Part shown: positions 21,622 through 33,737 of the stretch, one piece after another
How positions within the stretch are numbered: position 1 is the stretch's first letter
How the letters are laid out: each line of letters begins with the position of its first letter
Assembly: GCF_001641265.1 (NCBI RefSeq)
Contig: NW_020167524.1
Coordinates: 1,302,001-1,366,000 of the forward strand
DNA length: 64,000 nucleotides
Direction: 5' to 3'
Source of the DNA: Pseudogymnoascus destructans
Taxonomy: Eukaryota; Ascomycota; Leotiomycetes; Thelebolales; Thelebolaceae
Made by a program: the position numbers and the translations under genes
Notes under the pieces: generated by a model
Databases searched by the model: none
What the model was told of the DNA's origin: nothing
What the model saw: only the letters and a program-made list of their open reading frames with translations

Positions 21622-21681
21622 TATGCTTTAAGACGATATGAAAATGGTGCCTCGAATCCATCGTCTTAACAGGTTTGACTG
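21622..21681 (+). repeat. Right end and terminal inverted repeat of the older pogo element
   Basis: The 60 bases after the inner element end in ATCGTCTTAACAGGTTTGACTG followed by TA. This end belongs to the remnant at 19258-19784; the partner end is lost. Confidence 0.7.
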
Positions 21682-22292
21682 TACTAATATTTTGTATGGC
21701 AAAAACCTAACCCTTTAATAACTTATGCAAAATAACGCTAATACTGCTATAACTTTCACATGTAATAGAGTACTGTATATAGGTCCTATATGTAAGAGGA
21801 ATATGCTTTGGTAATTTTATTAATGGAGTTATTTAGGTTCGAAGTTTTTGGTTTTAAGTACCATTGCTTACAAGTTTAGCTGCAAAGGTACATACTTCGT
21901 TACGCCATTCCACTCGTTACGCCACGACTTACGTTAGTAATAATTGAATTATTGCGATTTTTTGAAGCTGTTGATGGGGTGGCCCCAACCCCACTCCGTA
22001 TACCCATTACGCCATTATACACATTACGCCATTATACCCCTTACGCCATTATACCCATTACACCACGACCTACTCCGTACGTTAATTTCCTATCTGGAGG
22101 CGGCCACACTATTGGCCGCCCATATCTAATGGTGCATCTCACGGCGGAACGTATCGCCGACCCGCGGGGGTATGGTTGGGGGGCCGCTTCTACAACAGCA
22201 TCCCTCGCGTCACACTCCTACTCCTCTCGCCAACATCACAGCATCCACTACAAGATTATCCACCAAAACCCCCGATATCCCCATCCGACACC
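21682..22292. other. AT-rich spacer and 5' region of MHF2
   Basis: Positions 21690-21950 are very AT-rich. Between about 22008 and 22070 a degenerate 17-base unit (cattacgccattatac) repeats about four times. The remainder is the likely promoter of the next gene. Confidence 0.5.
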
Positions 22293-22786
22293 ATGCCACC
22301 CGACCGCTCGGCCTCAAAAACCAAGCCCTTCAAGCCCCAGCGCCCCTCTACCGGCAGCACATCCTCACGCGCCAAACCCGGCCCCGGACCCTCCTCATCT
22401 CGCACCACAGCAACCACCGAAACCCCCTCCTCACGCCCCAACCCCGACTATGACAACGACGATGATGCCATTGCGCCCGATGCGCCTACCGAGACTATAC
22501 CCCCGGCGCTCCTATCGACGCTGCTGACGGAGTTCTTTGCGGACGAGCGCACGAGGATTAGTAGGGGCGCGGATAAGGCGGTGGGGAAGTATATGGAGAC
22601 TTTTGTGAGGGAGGCGATTGCGAGGGCGGCGTATGAGCGGGGAGGGGATGGGAGAGGGGATGGGTTTTTGGAGGTATGCTGTTCTGATGGAGCGCGGGGA
22701 AGCGGGGTGGGGATGAGGGGCTAATACGGCTTTCACAGGTTGAGGATTTGGAGAAGTTGGCGCCGCAGTTGGTGCTTGATTTTTGA
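22293..22786 (+). CDS. MHF2: MHF2 / CENP-X histone-fold protein
   Basis: MHF2 pairs with MHF1 (CENP-S) in a histone-fold DNA-binding complex that acts with FANCM-type helicases at stalled forks and at the inner kinetochore. Exons are 22293-22673 and 22739-22786; the 65-base intron is GTATGC...TTCACAG. The product has 142 residues. An N-terminal Ser/Pro-rich segment is followed by the histone fold: IPPALLSTLLTEFFADERTRIS, KAVGKYMETFVREAIARAAYE, and a last helix formed across the splice, VEDLEKLAPQLVLDF. That C-terminal end is the family hallmark and appears only when the intron is removed. The ATG has an acacc context; longer in-frame upstream codons lack a better start. Confidence 0.92.
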
Positions 22787-24202
22787 AGGGGGGATGATTG
22801 AGTGTTGTGATGGAATATTTATCATGAGAGGTTTCCAGAGGGGTTGGTCTGGGGGAATATCTCGGGCGGCACGCTGCTTCGGACATGAGATCTATCGACA
22901 TTCACGAAGTTCAGCACAGAAGTATCAGCACGGGCGGCTCGATGTGCTCAGAAGCCAGCCAGGCCAAGCGCTTATGGAAAGAGCAGCTTTATGGAGACAA
23001 CGGTCGAAGTAAAGACACTGCTTCGAAGGCACACGCATAAAGTACGATGCGGGAGATACCGGGAAGGCCGAACGAATCCGGTCATGAGCGCCATGGCCAA
23101 TTACCCCAAATCCTACAGATGATATCATGAAACAGAACATTATGATCCATGTATAAACTCCGAGATGGACTGAAGAGAAGGTCTAGCCGTCGAAATACAG
23201 ATGTCAGATCACGTGATCAAGGATGATGAGCTTCAATGTCTGCACTTGTTTCGTTCCATCGCTTTCGGCTATGCAGAAACGATAAGGTTATCCAATCTCA
23301 ATTAAGATGCAAAACTACCGTTCTCGATGGTGTGTGCGTTGGTTCCCTTGGCTGGTGCCTTCGTCTGATGCCGGCCGGCCTGAGCGGCGGTTCTGTGAAA
23401 CTCGCTTAACCTCAGAGCAGCATTCCGCGACCATGACAAAACCCTTGTGTGCTTCAGATTTGACTCCAGCAACATCTGGGCGGGCACATCAAGATCCGGC
23501 GGCCTGTGCTGTCCAAGATGCATATGGGAGACTCGTACGTTACTTACGAAGAGTATGAAGCATTGAAGCATCGTACTTTAATTGTGTACTGATCCAGATG
23601 TGTGGGAATTGTTTAATGCTTCGTTCAGTCTTTCGTGACGGCGACGTACGCTGGTGCGAACATCGTCGACGGTGGAGGCTGAAGTGACACAACCCGTTGA
23701 CAGGAATAACCTGGCTGCCGTGGTCGAGGCCAAGACGCACGGCGCTACCTTCCCGGCCGTCAATGCACCCCCTTCCATCAGCGATGTTGATGGGACGTCA
23801 ATACATCTTGGCCACTATAACTCCCATTTCCGACGGCCTTCACGAAACAGTTTCAATACCATACTAGGTCCCTAAGCCACGCCAGCTTTTCTCTTCTCCC
23901 GTCCCACCACTAACTCCCCCCTGAGGCACCCAAGCCAATTTCCTGTCTTTCCTTATTTATGCTTTCCTTTTCCCTCGTGTTTCCAGACTTGTCTTTCTTC
24001 CTTATCCTGCGTCTTTCTGCTGTTGTTCTCTTCGCTTTCTATTGTCCATTTTCATCTTTCATTCTTCACTTCTACTCGTTAATAAGTCCTGCCGGTCAGT
24101 TCAAACATAAAGCGCTAGTCGCCTTCAGAAAATCCACACTCGTTCAATTCAACTTTCATCATCTCCACGAAATCAATCAAATCTCACTCAACCAACTTCA
24201 CC
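22787..24202. other. Intergenic, including promoter of the cupredoxin gene
   Basis: No convincing gene. A perfect 12-bp palindrome GATCACGTGATC lies at 23207-23218. From 23880 to 24200 the sequence is strongly C/T-rich, typical of fungal promoters and 5' leaders of highly expressed secreted proteins. Small open frames at 23302-23571, 23540-23875 and 23959-24345 lack any recognisable domain. Confidence 0.5.
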
Positions 24203-25014
24203 ATGCAATTCTCAAAGATCAGCCTTGCCGCCGCGGCGCTCTACTCCTCTATTGTCTACGCCCAGGGACAGGTCAAGGTCCATGTGGTTACGGTTTCCGG
24301 CAAGACCAACACTCTCACTTTCTCCCCAAACAACCTCGTCGCTGAGGTCGGCGACATGGTTCAGTTCCAGTTCGGCGTTGGAAACCACACCGTCACCCAG
24401 TCCACCTTCGATGCGCCATGTCTACCTATGGGAGGTGCTGGCACGAACACCACTGCTATCAGCACTGGATTCATGCCTGTGGCAGCCAACGCAACGACCG
24501 CTCCGCTATACACGATCCCCATCGTCAACAAGACTCCAATCTGGCTGTACTGCGCCCAGGGCAAGCATTGCCAGAAAGCCATGGTGATGGTCATCAACGA
24601 GAAGTAAGTTCACAATGCCGATAATCGTACAGAAATATAGTCTAACCTCTCTGCAGCACCGCTAAGAACGCATCCCGCTCCCTCAACGCCTACATTGCTG
24701 GCGCTGCAGCCGCACCGGTCAGCGTGGCACCAAGTGGAAACACCAACACTGGAACAAACGCCGGCTCTGGAAACAAATCGAACACTAGCTCTGGCTCCGA
24801 CTCTGGATCTAGCACTGGCACCGACACCACCACTTCTGGCACCAACACCACCTCTAGCACTGGTACCAGTTCTGGAAAAGGCACCAGCGCTGGCTCTGTC
24901 GGTGCTGGTTCGGGCGTCAAAAACTCTACCACCATTCCAGGCGGCGGTGCCGGCACTCTTAACGCACCATACTTGGCTGGTCTCATCGCTCTCGGTGCTG
25001 CCATGTTACTGTAG
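24203..25014 (+). CDS. Extracellular Ser/Thr/Gly-rich cupredoxin-fold protein, GPI-anchored
   Basis: Exons are 24203-24603 and 24657-25014; the 53-base intron has GTAAGT and CTGCAG. The product has 252 residues. It starts with a signal peptide (MQFSKISLAAAALYSSIVYA). Residues about 22-135 form a plastocyanin-like domain: HVVTVSGKTNTLTFSPN, VGDMVQFQF, NHTVTQSTFDAPC, and WLYCAQGKHCQKAMV, which supply His-Cys-His type ligands of a blue-copper-like fold. A low-complexity Gly/Ser/Thr region (about 150-225) follows, and a hydrophobic tail (LAGLIALGAAMLL) suits GPI attachment. Such proteins are common in cell walls of filamentous ascomycetes; their biochemical role is mostly unproven, and whether copper is bound here is not known. 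Confidence 0.9.
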
Positions 25015-25697
25015 AGTAGCGGGTCTGTGAGGGGAGTTTTGGTGTTAGAAAGCAACTGTATGACAATTTAGAAGAAAGGGGAAAGGCCGTGAGAAGAGGC
25101 GTGCAATAATTTTTTGAGTCTATTTTCTACACTCGTATACCGCGGCTATCGCGATGGAGTATTTGGTTTTTTTTTAGTTTGAGAGAATTGAATGTGGACA
25201 TTATATTTTTATTTTAAAAAGTTTTAAAATAAATCATTTGTGAATTGAAAATTGTATTTCGCTCTGAACATAAGTCAAAATCCCAAGACTTCGCTATAAG
25301 ATGGTATTATGAATATGATATACACCTAATTTTAAATGATTTCCATCTCAAACCACATACTGTTAGGTGAAGTTCATATCGGTTTTACAGTTTTGGGTTA
25401 AGTTAGTTGAACAGGCACAATGACTATCACGTGCCAAAAGAAGGATAGTTGTGGTGACACAATAATCATCCCAGTGTTATCTGGAATTGAGAAAGCAACA
25501 TCAAATTCCCACATCCTGTCACCCTTTCTTCTCTAATTACCGTGTGCACAGAGGCAAGGCACTATATAATTTGATAACGACTTGGCCAGAAGAGAGAGCC
25601 AAACACGTCGTCACGTGTAATCGACGTCACACGCGGGCTTGTGAACAAACAATTGCACTTCTGCGCGTCCCATTGTTAGAGGACACCATCCGCAGTG
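25015..25697. other. Intergenic, AT-rich
   Basis: The 3' flank of the cupredoxin gene and 5' region of the BTB gene. A TATCACGTGCC word lies near 25427. The small frame at 25487-25834 overlaps the BTB first exon in another phase and is a shadow. Confidence 0.45.
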
Positions 25698-27519
25698 ATG
25701 GCGAGCTTAACGGGGAATGGAAACGGGCCCCCGGGTATCGTGAGAGATCCAGCGACGGTGAGGGGCCTAGAGATCCCTCATGTTTTGCCGCACGAAAAAG
25801 TGTTTCCGATTCAGATCGGGAGCAAGCTGTTTAGGTTGAGCGGGGCGAGTATCAGTTCTGATGGTATGTAATTTATCATTTCTGTCTGTCTTATCATGTT
25901 CTGGTTCTTTTTTTCTATTGGAGAGTGCTTGGGACGATGGGGATGGATGTCTGGACGCGTCGAGCATGACTGCTTCGAATTGGTGATTATTCATCAGAAT
26001 ATTGAGAGAGCCATTGAGCTATCTGACCCCCTGTCCTTGATGTGCAAATATTCTGTCTGCAAGCTATGCTCTGTTATCTCCCCGAACATACTTTCTTCGC
26101 CCAGGTTCCACGCCGTCTAGAACCCCAGCTGAGAAACCTAGAGCACCCTCATATTTCTCAGAGTACTTTAAGTGCCAGCTAGCCCAGGCCGAGATCCGGA
26201 AGACAAATGGCGAATCAGACCAAGGCATTAAGACGTTATACATCGATCGAGACCCGACGATATTCTCCGACATATCGCGGCATCTACAGGGCTACCACAT
26301 CCAGCCTCGAGATGGATCCCACTTCGTCAAGCTATTCGCCGACGCCCAATTCTACCAACGTAAGTGCACATACCATTTCATCCTCACATCCACTAATCCC
26401 AAGCCAGTACCAAGGCTAGTAAGCCAGCTCTTCGAAGACAACATCTACATCTCCATCGGCGGTCGCGAATTCCGCGTCCAAAAGGGCCTCTTCACAGCCC
26501 CCGGCGACACTCCCAACTACTTCACCCTCGGCTTCGCCGTCATGTTCTCCTCCACCGACGCCGTCTTCCCCGGCCTTGACCGCGCAGGCCTCCTCCGCCC
26601 CCCCTCCATCGTCCCCCCCGCCGTTCCCAGCCGATCCGGCGAAGTCTTCGCAGAGCTAATCCACATGCTCAAAGGCTATCCCCTGCACATCCGCAACGAA
26701 GCCCACCGCACTGAACTCCTCCGCGATTGCAGATACTTTCTTTTCAAAGGGCTGGAGCAGAAGCTCATCCCCCATTCCATCTCGCATAACCTCCAGCGCG
26801 GGAAGGACGAAATCACGATCCGATTAGAAGATATCCGCCAACCGGGCCTAAGCATCACCTTCGATGCGCCCTTCCAGGACTTCCCTTCTTCCGAGCCATT
26901 CTCAGGGCATCTCCGCTACTCCGCTCCCAGTATATCGGGGTGGGTGCACTACATGCGCCCCTTCGTTGACACCACGCCGCGCGAACTCATCATCGAGATT
27001 AGCGGCGAATGCACACGTCTCGATGTCGACGCCATGCGCGCTGAGTTCTCGGGGGACGCGAAGAAAAGGATTAATCGCCTCATCGAGGTGCTGGCGAATA
27101 AAATCAACGTCCCCAATGCGCGACCCATGGGTTTGTTGATGGGGAGTGGTGCGGGGAGTCAGCCGGAGAGTCCGGCGAGTGGGGGGTTGCGGGAGGGAAG
27201 TGTGAAGGTTGTGTTTGAGGGGGGGAGTTCGGTTGTGCTGGATGGGAGGGTGTGGAAGGATGAGGAGGAGGGGAAGAGTGGCATGAAGATGGAGGGGGAT
27301 GGTGTGGAGAATGTGGATGCGCCGTCGAGGAAGAGGAGGAGGGTGGAGGCAGGGGCGGAGAGTGAGGTCTGGGCTGTTAGGACGGGGCAGTGGAGGGTGA
27401 GGGTGCAGGCGGCTTCGAATGATAAGAGTACGGTGGAATGTGTTTTGATTGCGGTGAAGATTGATGCTTTTACGGCGGAGGTTGCGAGGAATCAAGAGAG
27501 GGGGTTTCTGAGTGGGTAG
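25698..27519 (+). CDS. BTB/POZ (KCTD-like T1) domain protein
   Basis: Exons are 25698-25863, 26105-26359 and 26408-27519, giving 510 residues. The introns (GTATGT...CCCAG, 241 bases; GTAAGT...GCCAG, 48 bases) link KLFRLSGASISSDG|STPSRTP and FADAQFYQ|LPRLVSQLF in frame. A first BTB/T1-like domain covers about residues 30-145 (FPIQIGSKLFRLSGAS, LYIDRDPTIFSDISRHLQGYHI). A second related segment follows (ISIGGREFRVQKGLF, ELIHMLKGYPLHI, LLRDCRYFLFKGLEQ). The C-terminus holds a basic KRRRVE patch. BTB domains mediate protein oligomerisation, often as adaptors of Cullin-3 ligases; the partner here is unknown. The start ATG at 25698 is chosen because it gives a short leader into the first domain. Confidence 0.85.
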
Positions 27520-28288
27520 GCTGTTGGTTTGTAACTGTGAGATTTATTGGGGTATTTAGGGATCTTGTAGTGAATATCATCAATATCGTTGTGCTTTTAT
27601 TTTCCTCGAGATGTTACAAATATTAAGAAATAAAAGAATATCTTTTAAAAGCACAACTAGTATTTATATGAAATTGCCACTCATTATTCTGTGGTTGAAT
27701 CCCATGCTGAAAGTAACGAAGCTATAATGTCTGAGAATATCTCCGTATTACAGCAAGCATCCCAAATGCTGCATCGCGAATAGGGCTCACGACGGGAAGT
27801 TAAATGGCACAAAAAGCCCACTTAAATACAATTGCCTACCAACCAAGGACTGCAGTTGCTTTGTACTCGTGACACGGAGGAGTTGCATAACATGGCGTCT
27901 ACGCTGCAAGGGGAATCACAATAGACGTCACAATTACGTTAGGCACAGCGGTTAAAGTAAGCCTCTCTATTTCATAATCAAGTCCCATATCTATCGTCGC
28001 ATGTGCGCGCAAAACAGCCAACGAAGAGAAAAAAGTAAAATCCAGTGGGGTGTTTGATCGTTATCAAAAGTCAAGAGAAATACATCAGGAAAAAATTGCG
28101 TAGGCTATAAAGTACAGCAGCATCAAGGTCTACCCTTAACAACCGCAAGCTGCTCCAGAACCATGGCAATGGATGTCTGCAACAACTTATCCACTCGGCT
28201 CCCAACAACAACGTCCACCGCGGCACACCATTATCAGAACCCTCCGTCACACTCCATTTTTATCGACTACTACTTATGGTCGAGTTAT
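27520..28288. other. Intergenic between convergent 3' ends
   Basis: The BTB gene and the ADP/ATP carrier gene end toward each other. The gap is AT-rich and holds no gene I can support. The open frame reading across 28163-28729 on the plus strand is the antisense of the carrier gene. Confidence 0.5.
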
Positions 28289-29843
28289 CTATTTGAAGGC
28301 CTTTCCGAAAAGGATCAGCTGCATCTGATCGTAGATGGACAGGACACCGGCACCGGCAACACCACGAAGGATGTTGGCACCAGCACCCTTGAAGAGAGAC
28401 TTGACACCCTCCTTGGCGATGATCTGGCGACCAGCATCGAAGGAGCCCTTGTACTTGACGGCCTCGCCAGAGGTCATCATCATGCGACGACGGATAGTGT
28501 CCAGAGGGTAAGAAGCGATACCAGCACCAGTGGTGACAGACCATCCGAGAGCGAAAGAAGCAAGGAAGTTACCCTCAAGAGGGCCGACGAGGAGAACTGG
28601 CTTGATGGAATCGTACATTCCGAAGTAGAGACCACGGTAGACGACGATACCAACAACGGAGGGAGCGAAACCACGGTAAAGACCGGCAATACCATCGGAA
28701 GCGAGGGTCTTCTTGTAAACATCGACTAAGCCGTTGAACTGGCGGTCACCACCGCTCTTGGCGTTCTTGGCATCGTTGGCAAGACGAGTACGGGCGTAAT
28801 CGAGGGAGTAGACGAAGAGGAGGGAAGTGGCACCAGCAGCCTATATCAGTCAGTTAAAAAGTCTTACGATCAAGGGCTGAACAAAACGTACACCACCGGA
28901 TGCGAGGTTACCCATCATCCACTTGGCGTAACCATCACGGTCCTTCTTGAAGGCGAACATGGCCTTGTAGGTGTCGCGGAAAGCGAAGTTAAGGGCCTGG
29001 GTAGGGAAGTAACGGATGACGTTGGCGGTGTTTCCTCTCCAGAGGGAAGCGACACCCTCCTGGTTGATGGTACGCTTGAAGCACTCAGAGATACCGTCGT
29101 ACTTGCGGTCGAGACGACCAGACTTCAACATCTCATCCTGAAGTTGTCTATTAGCAATTGGTTCATTGGAAGAATCCCAAAACAACCCAGAAATGCCTGT
29201 ACCGAAACATCGCTGACGCGTTTGAGCTACCTATGTCACCTGGGGAGATGACGAGCTAGGTGCGATGTTTACAGCACTGCAGATTGAGAGTTTCAAGAGT
29301 ATTAAGGGTTTTGTAACATACCTGGTTCTGGATCAGGAGCTTGACACGCTCGATAGGAGCAGCAGCAGTCTTGGAGACGGCGGCGGAGACACCACCCACT
29401 GGGAGCAATAGTCAGTATTGACCGTCGATGGGAAAGCCTTCCGGGTGCGGAAAATTCGGTCTGTTGCTGACAGCAACAATTTCATCGAATTTATCGCTGG
29501 AAGGTATTGGATGTGGTTTTGACATACTCAAGAAATCGACAACGAAGCCCTATTGAAGAATTGAGTTAGTTACTGGACGAAAGGAGCGAAGGTGAAAATT
29601 TCAATCGACCCCAAACATCATCTCATGCAGCTCCGCGACATCCAATTGAAGCATCCAATCATCTTAAAAATGGCAGTATGATGTCCATTGAGATCTGTAG
29701 ATGCTCCATGATGGCGTTGAAGGCGATTGCTGATGAGATGTGCCGAATGTCGATGGTGCTGACCGAGGTGATCCGATGGATGGAGAGAGAAAACTTACGG
29801 GCATGCCCATGAAGGACTTCTTATCTTCGACGGCGGCACCCAT
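28289..29843 (-). CDS. Mitochondrial ADP/ATP carrier
   Basis: This inner-membrane carrier exchanges matrix ATP for cytosolic ADP. Five exons: 29843-29799, 29549-29528, 29398-29322, 29137-28892 and 28840-28289, giving 313 residues, the normal size. Splices use GTAAGT/GTATGT/GTACGT donors and CAG/TAG acceptors, and read [52 protein letters not shown]. Three repeats of the carrier family are seen, each with a P-x-D/E-x-x-K/R type motif ([25 protein letters not shown]). RRRMMM, the diagnostic ADP/ATP-carrier hexamer, is intact near residue 250. The second exon has only 22 bases. Confidence 0.96.
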
Positions 29844-31134
29844 TTTTGCGGTTTATCAAAGAATGAACCTGATAAATTTGCAGAAGGAGGATTGAGGGGA
29901 GATGTGTTCTACGAGAATGAAGAAACTGGTGATGGTAGAGGCAATAGGATGGAAGTATTATAAGAAGGGGAGGAAGACAGAAATGTGAGTAGGCGAGCGG
30001 ATGAGGAGCGTGCTAGCGACACGCGCTAAGAAAAATTGTGTCGGGGCGATTCGGGACATGCTCTTTTTGCCGCAAGGGAACAAAGATATCAGCATGGGGT
30101 TGGGGCCATTGGGGCAAGTTGGGGCCATTGGGGCAAGTTGGAGCCAGTTGGAGGCAGCTGGGACCACAGTTTGAACCAGCAATGAACCACTAATGTTACA
30201 GCAAAATGTCTCAATTTACAACAGATTTACGGGTTTAACAGCCCAAGGTATGTACCAAGGTCCAATACGTCCAATACAACAAAATTGGCGATTCAACTCC
30301 AACGATATCCATTTATAGTCTGATTGTATGCCAAAAAAAAAGGATGCGGGTAAGCCGAGATACCGTCGTATATGTCAAGAGTAACCGTACATAACGAGTA
30401 CTGTAATGTTCATACTCTTTATGGACATTACAGTACTCGTTATGAAGGCCATTTTGATTTACTATTTTCTTATTATTTTTCCCAGCCGGAGCCCGAGTCA
30501 TGAGCAACGTGTTCCCTGTTGTTGCAACCAAGGTCACCAGGAAAAGAAACAACCGATCCGAGGTTGTAGGCTGTAGGCTGTCAGTCACGTGCGATGCGGC
30601 AATTAAGGAGCCGTCGGGAAGGGGATTTCTCTTCTCCATAGCATACCTGGACGGATCCAAATGGATCCAAATTAATTTCTTGACTGTGCTCCCTACATGG
30701 ATAGATAACTCTAGTCCGACTCCGTACATTGCTCCAGACCCCCACCCCAATAAGGGGAAATTCTGGAAATACTGGAAATACTGGAAATACTGAAATACTA
30801 CCACTAACCCCTCCCTCCCCATCTCGTTTTCGTCCGTCGTCCCCATAAATTATTTTTTCTGTTGGCGGTTATCGGCACGTGATCAGTTATCAAACGTCCA
30901 GATCCAGCTAGACGTGCTGTGCTGTACCGAGTACAACCATAGCAACCGCCGAAACCCCGCTAGGCCTCATTTGGCGCCTGTGTTTACTACACGGTTGAAG
31001 ACTCCAGCATTGCGCGTAACCGAGTCAATGATGCACGATCATCGATATCACAGTCCACGTAATCGGGGTCTTCGGTGTAATTGTCACAGTGCATACGTCC
31101 ACAATCCTCACATTCACAGATCTTCCGGATACCG
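29844..31134. other. Divergent intergenic region between the carrier and the SPB-type gene
   Basis: About 1.3 kb without a supportable gene. A short direct repeat (ttggggccattggggcaag) occurs twice near 30108-30142. A long hairpin lies at 30390-30444. A triplicate ggaaatact lies near 30765-30795, and a CACGTGATCAG word near 30877. Confidence 0.5.
30390..30444. repeat. Perfect-type hairpin, 24-base arms with one mismatch
   Basis: Arms 30390-30413 and 30421-30444 are inverse complements (CATAACGAGTACTGTAATGT and its inverse) around a 7-base loop (actcttt), with a single mismatch near the loop. The outer edges show no target duplication that I can see. Confidence 0.92.
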
Positions 31135-33148
31135 ATGGATCCAAACTACAAATTTCCGGCCTCGTCCGGGGCCCCGCTCAACCAGCCGCTCAACCAGGCT
31201 TCTCCTGACAGAGTCAACCAGCAACGATATGATGTAGATACCTCAGCGAGAGTGCGCCTGTTCGACCAGGAGCAAAGTCACTCGAGGGACAGCACCGTGC
31301 ACGAGAAAGCGGCAAAGTTCGACACTTTGGCCTTCCAAGGGAAGGCGCTGGAACGGAGAACAAACGATGCGGCGCTCAAGCGCGCAATGTTGGGACGGGA
31401 GGAGGCGGAATCAGAGATGCGCCGCTACAGAGATGAGGCACGGTCATTAAGGAAGGAAGTTCAAGAGGGTAAAGATAGGGAGAGGAAAGTGGGAGTAAGG
31501 CTGGAAAATGTCATGGTAAGGTTCAATGCCACGGAAGCTAAATATGAAGCTAATTGTTTAGGAAAACTATGGTAGAGCAAAAGAGACACACGGCCACACG
31601 CAAGCATTATGGGAGAAGGAAATCAGGAGGACACGAAAGGATACCTTTAAATCACAATCTGTTGTCGTCAAACTTCAAGAAGAACTCAAAGCTGTGCGCA
31701 CACAACTGAGGAAATCACAATCGGATATGGACGATGAAAAAGAGCGTAGTAATAAGAGGGAACAAGAGGCGTTCGAGGCGCGATATCAACTGGTGGGATT
31801 CCAAGAGGAGTTTGCAGGAATGGTGGAAAAAATGAAGTTGGTGGAGCAAGAACGGGATGCGCTGAGGACTATCGCAAAGAATGAGGAGGTAGCGAGGATA
31901 GCCGCCGAGGGACAACTTCCCTTGCCAAAGCTGAGCGAAGACGACGAGTTTGCGTCTCCAAGAAAGGCGACCGCTCCTCTGCGGAGAGTGTCTGTCATGT
32001 CTTCTCTTGCAAGCGAAGACGAAATCGAGAACCTCAAGCGGGCTCTGGAGTGGGAACATCATAGGGCTGACCGAGCCTTTGACCAGGTGGAGTTTATGGA
32101 AGTGGAGTGCCGTTTAAACTGCTGCTCATGCAAAGTCTCCGAGAGGACGAGCATTCCATTGCCCGCCTTCTCTCCGAAGGCAATGCGAACAGCCGGACTA
32201 GACACGACAAGAGAAGAACTTATCAAACCTGAGGAAGTAACAGAGGACGAGGTCCAACCTGAAGAATCCGATATAGGCCGCGCAAACGAGGCGCTTCAGC
32301 GCACATTATTTATCCCCGCAGAAGGAATATTCCGCACTGTCTCACCTCCGCCGCAAGAATCTCCTTGGATCTCTCCTCCGAAGCAGTACCAGCCATCGAG
32401 GGCCGAGCCTCTCATCAACTTCTCCAACACCCCCAATCGCCCCTCATTCCACGCCAGAACCCCTTCATGCGAACCACCCAGCGCTGCTATCCTCCCCGAA
32501 GGCACATCTCCCATGTCGCTTCTCGATGCACCACCCAGCCCCGCCGAGAGCGAGGCAACCATCATTTATCGCCAGAGTCCACAGCGCATGAGTGAGGCGC
32601 CCCAAGAGGTGCCATCTTACCGTAACCACGGAAGGAACGAGTCCTTGGACCCATCACATTCTGCAAGCCCAAGGTTCTCACACAGCAGGCAACAATCTAC
32701 GGATCGCGTGGCTCTCACCAAGAAGTTCTCCTCGCATCTTAACAACGCCATCAACCCAACTGTTGAATCATCGAGCCCAGCCCCAATCCCACCAACTCAC
32801 ATCCACGAAGAGCACTCCGAGCCAATCTTCCACACAACCTCAACCACAACTAGAGTCCCTCTAGCACTACCATCCGATTCGGATTCCACACCGATCGAGC
32901 GCCCCTCTTCCACCCCCGCCGTCTCATCCTCCCTCGACCCGGCGCTAAGCCCCACGATGTCCAGAGAGGAAGCGCTGGCTATGATACGCGAACGCAGAGG
33001 TCGGGCAAGGAGCATGCACCAGACGCAAGTGAGCAAGTTGATGACTCCGAAGAAGGGTCGTGAGGTGTCCGCGCCCTTGAGCTCGGGAATGGCGACGGCG
33101 CCTCGGAGCGCACGGAGTATGTCAAGGGGACGGATGAACAGGGCTTGA
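31135..33148 (+). CDS. Coiled-coil spindle-pole-body-associated type protein
   Basis: Exons are 31135-31515 and 31562-33148, with a 46-base intron (GTAAGG...TTTAG) joining RLENVM|ENYGRAKETHGHTQ; 655 residues. Residues about 55-330 are a long coiled coil, with the conserved-looking blocks KALERRTNDAALKRAMLG, HTQALWEKEIRRTRKDTFKS and EQEAFEARYQLVGFQEE, ending in a Cys cluster (CRLNCCSCK). The C-terminal half is disordered, rich in Ser/Pro and basic, with many SP/TP sites that could be phosphorylated. The pattern resembles the fungal 'spindle pole body formation-associated' family (Cut12-type), which anchors mitotic kinase activity at the pole. That link rests on remembered family resemblance and is not proven. 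An in-frame upstream start at 31081 is less likely. Confidence 0.75.
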
Positions 33149-33737
33149 AGCAATGACTCAGGAATATGACTGCAGTATGGAATTACGAATGCTAGAGAGG
33201 CGCGAATATCGGTTGGTCTGGATTTTCTGGGACGAACCGGAACGTGGGGGACGGGGTTTGGGGGCGAAATGGAGAGGGAAGAGAGGATTTGAATTGAGTA
33301 CCTGTTTGTTTCTATAAGCAGCGCCGCATAGCACTCGGTGTACGGTGTTGTCAAAAACGGTCATATGGTGTTTGGTGGTTGCTTGCTTTTTTTTTCGGAG
33401 TAGTTAGCTTTTTATCATTTTCGATCTGGGGCGTCTAACGCCGTTCTCGTTGAGGGAAGGGCGCATAAGGGGAGCTCTGTAGATAATTAGTCGCCTTAAT
33501 AACTATGATGTTTTTTATTTGGTGTTTTTTGTGTCATTGGATCTTTTTTTGAGTTACTAAAACGGAAAGTTACGAGGGGCGGAGCTAGAGAGAAGACCGA
33601 TAATTCCATATTATCGTGACTCCGAAGGAATTAAACCTAATATAAAACGGGTGTCTATTAAAGTCCGAATTTATAAGTGGTTCGGTCTAGACTCGACATC
33701 TTGGTAATAATAGATTTAAGAAGTATATGTTATCACA
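33149..33737. other. Intergenic
   Basis: Nothing beyond low-complexity T runs near 33385-33400 and AT-rich sequence up to the GST start. Confidence 0.5.

Noticed and set aside
10875..22786. Idea that the transposon-rich stretch is the centromere itself
   Set aside because: It is under 10 kb, not very AT-rich overall, and bounded by ordinary housekeeping genes; the presence of genes for centromere proteins does not mark a centromere.
28163..28729. 188-codon plus-strand frame
   Set aside because: Antisense to the last exon of the ADP/ATP carrier.
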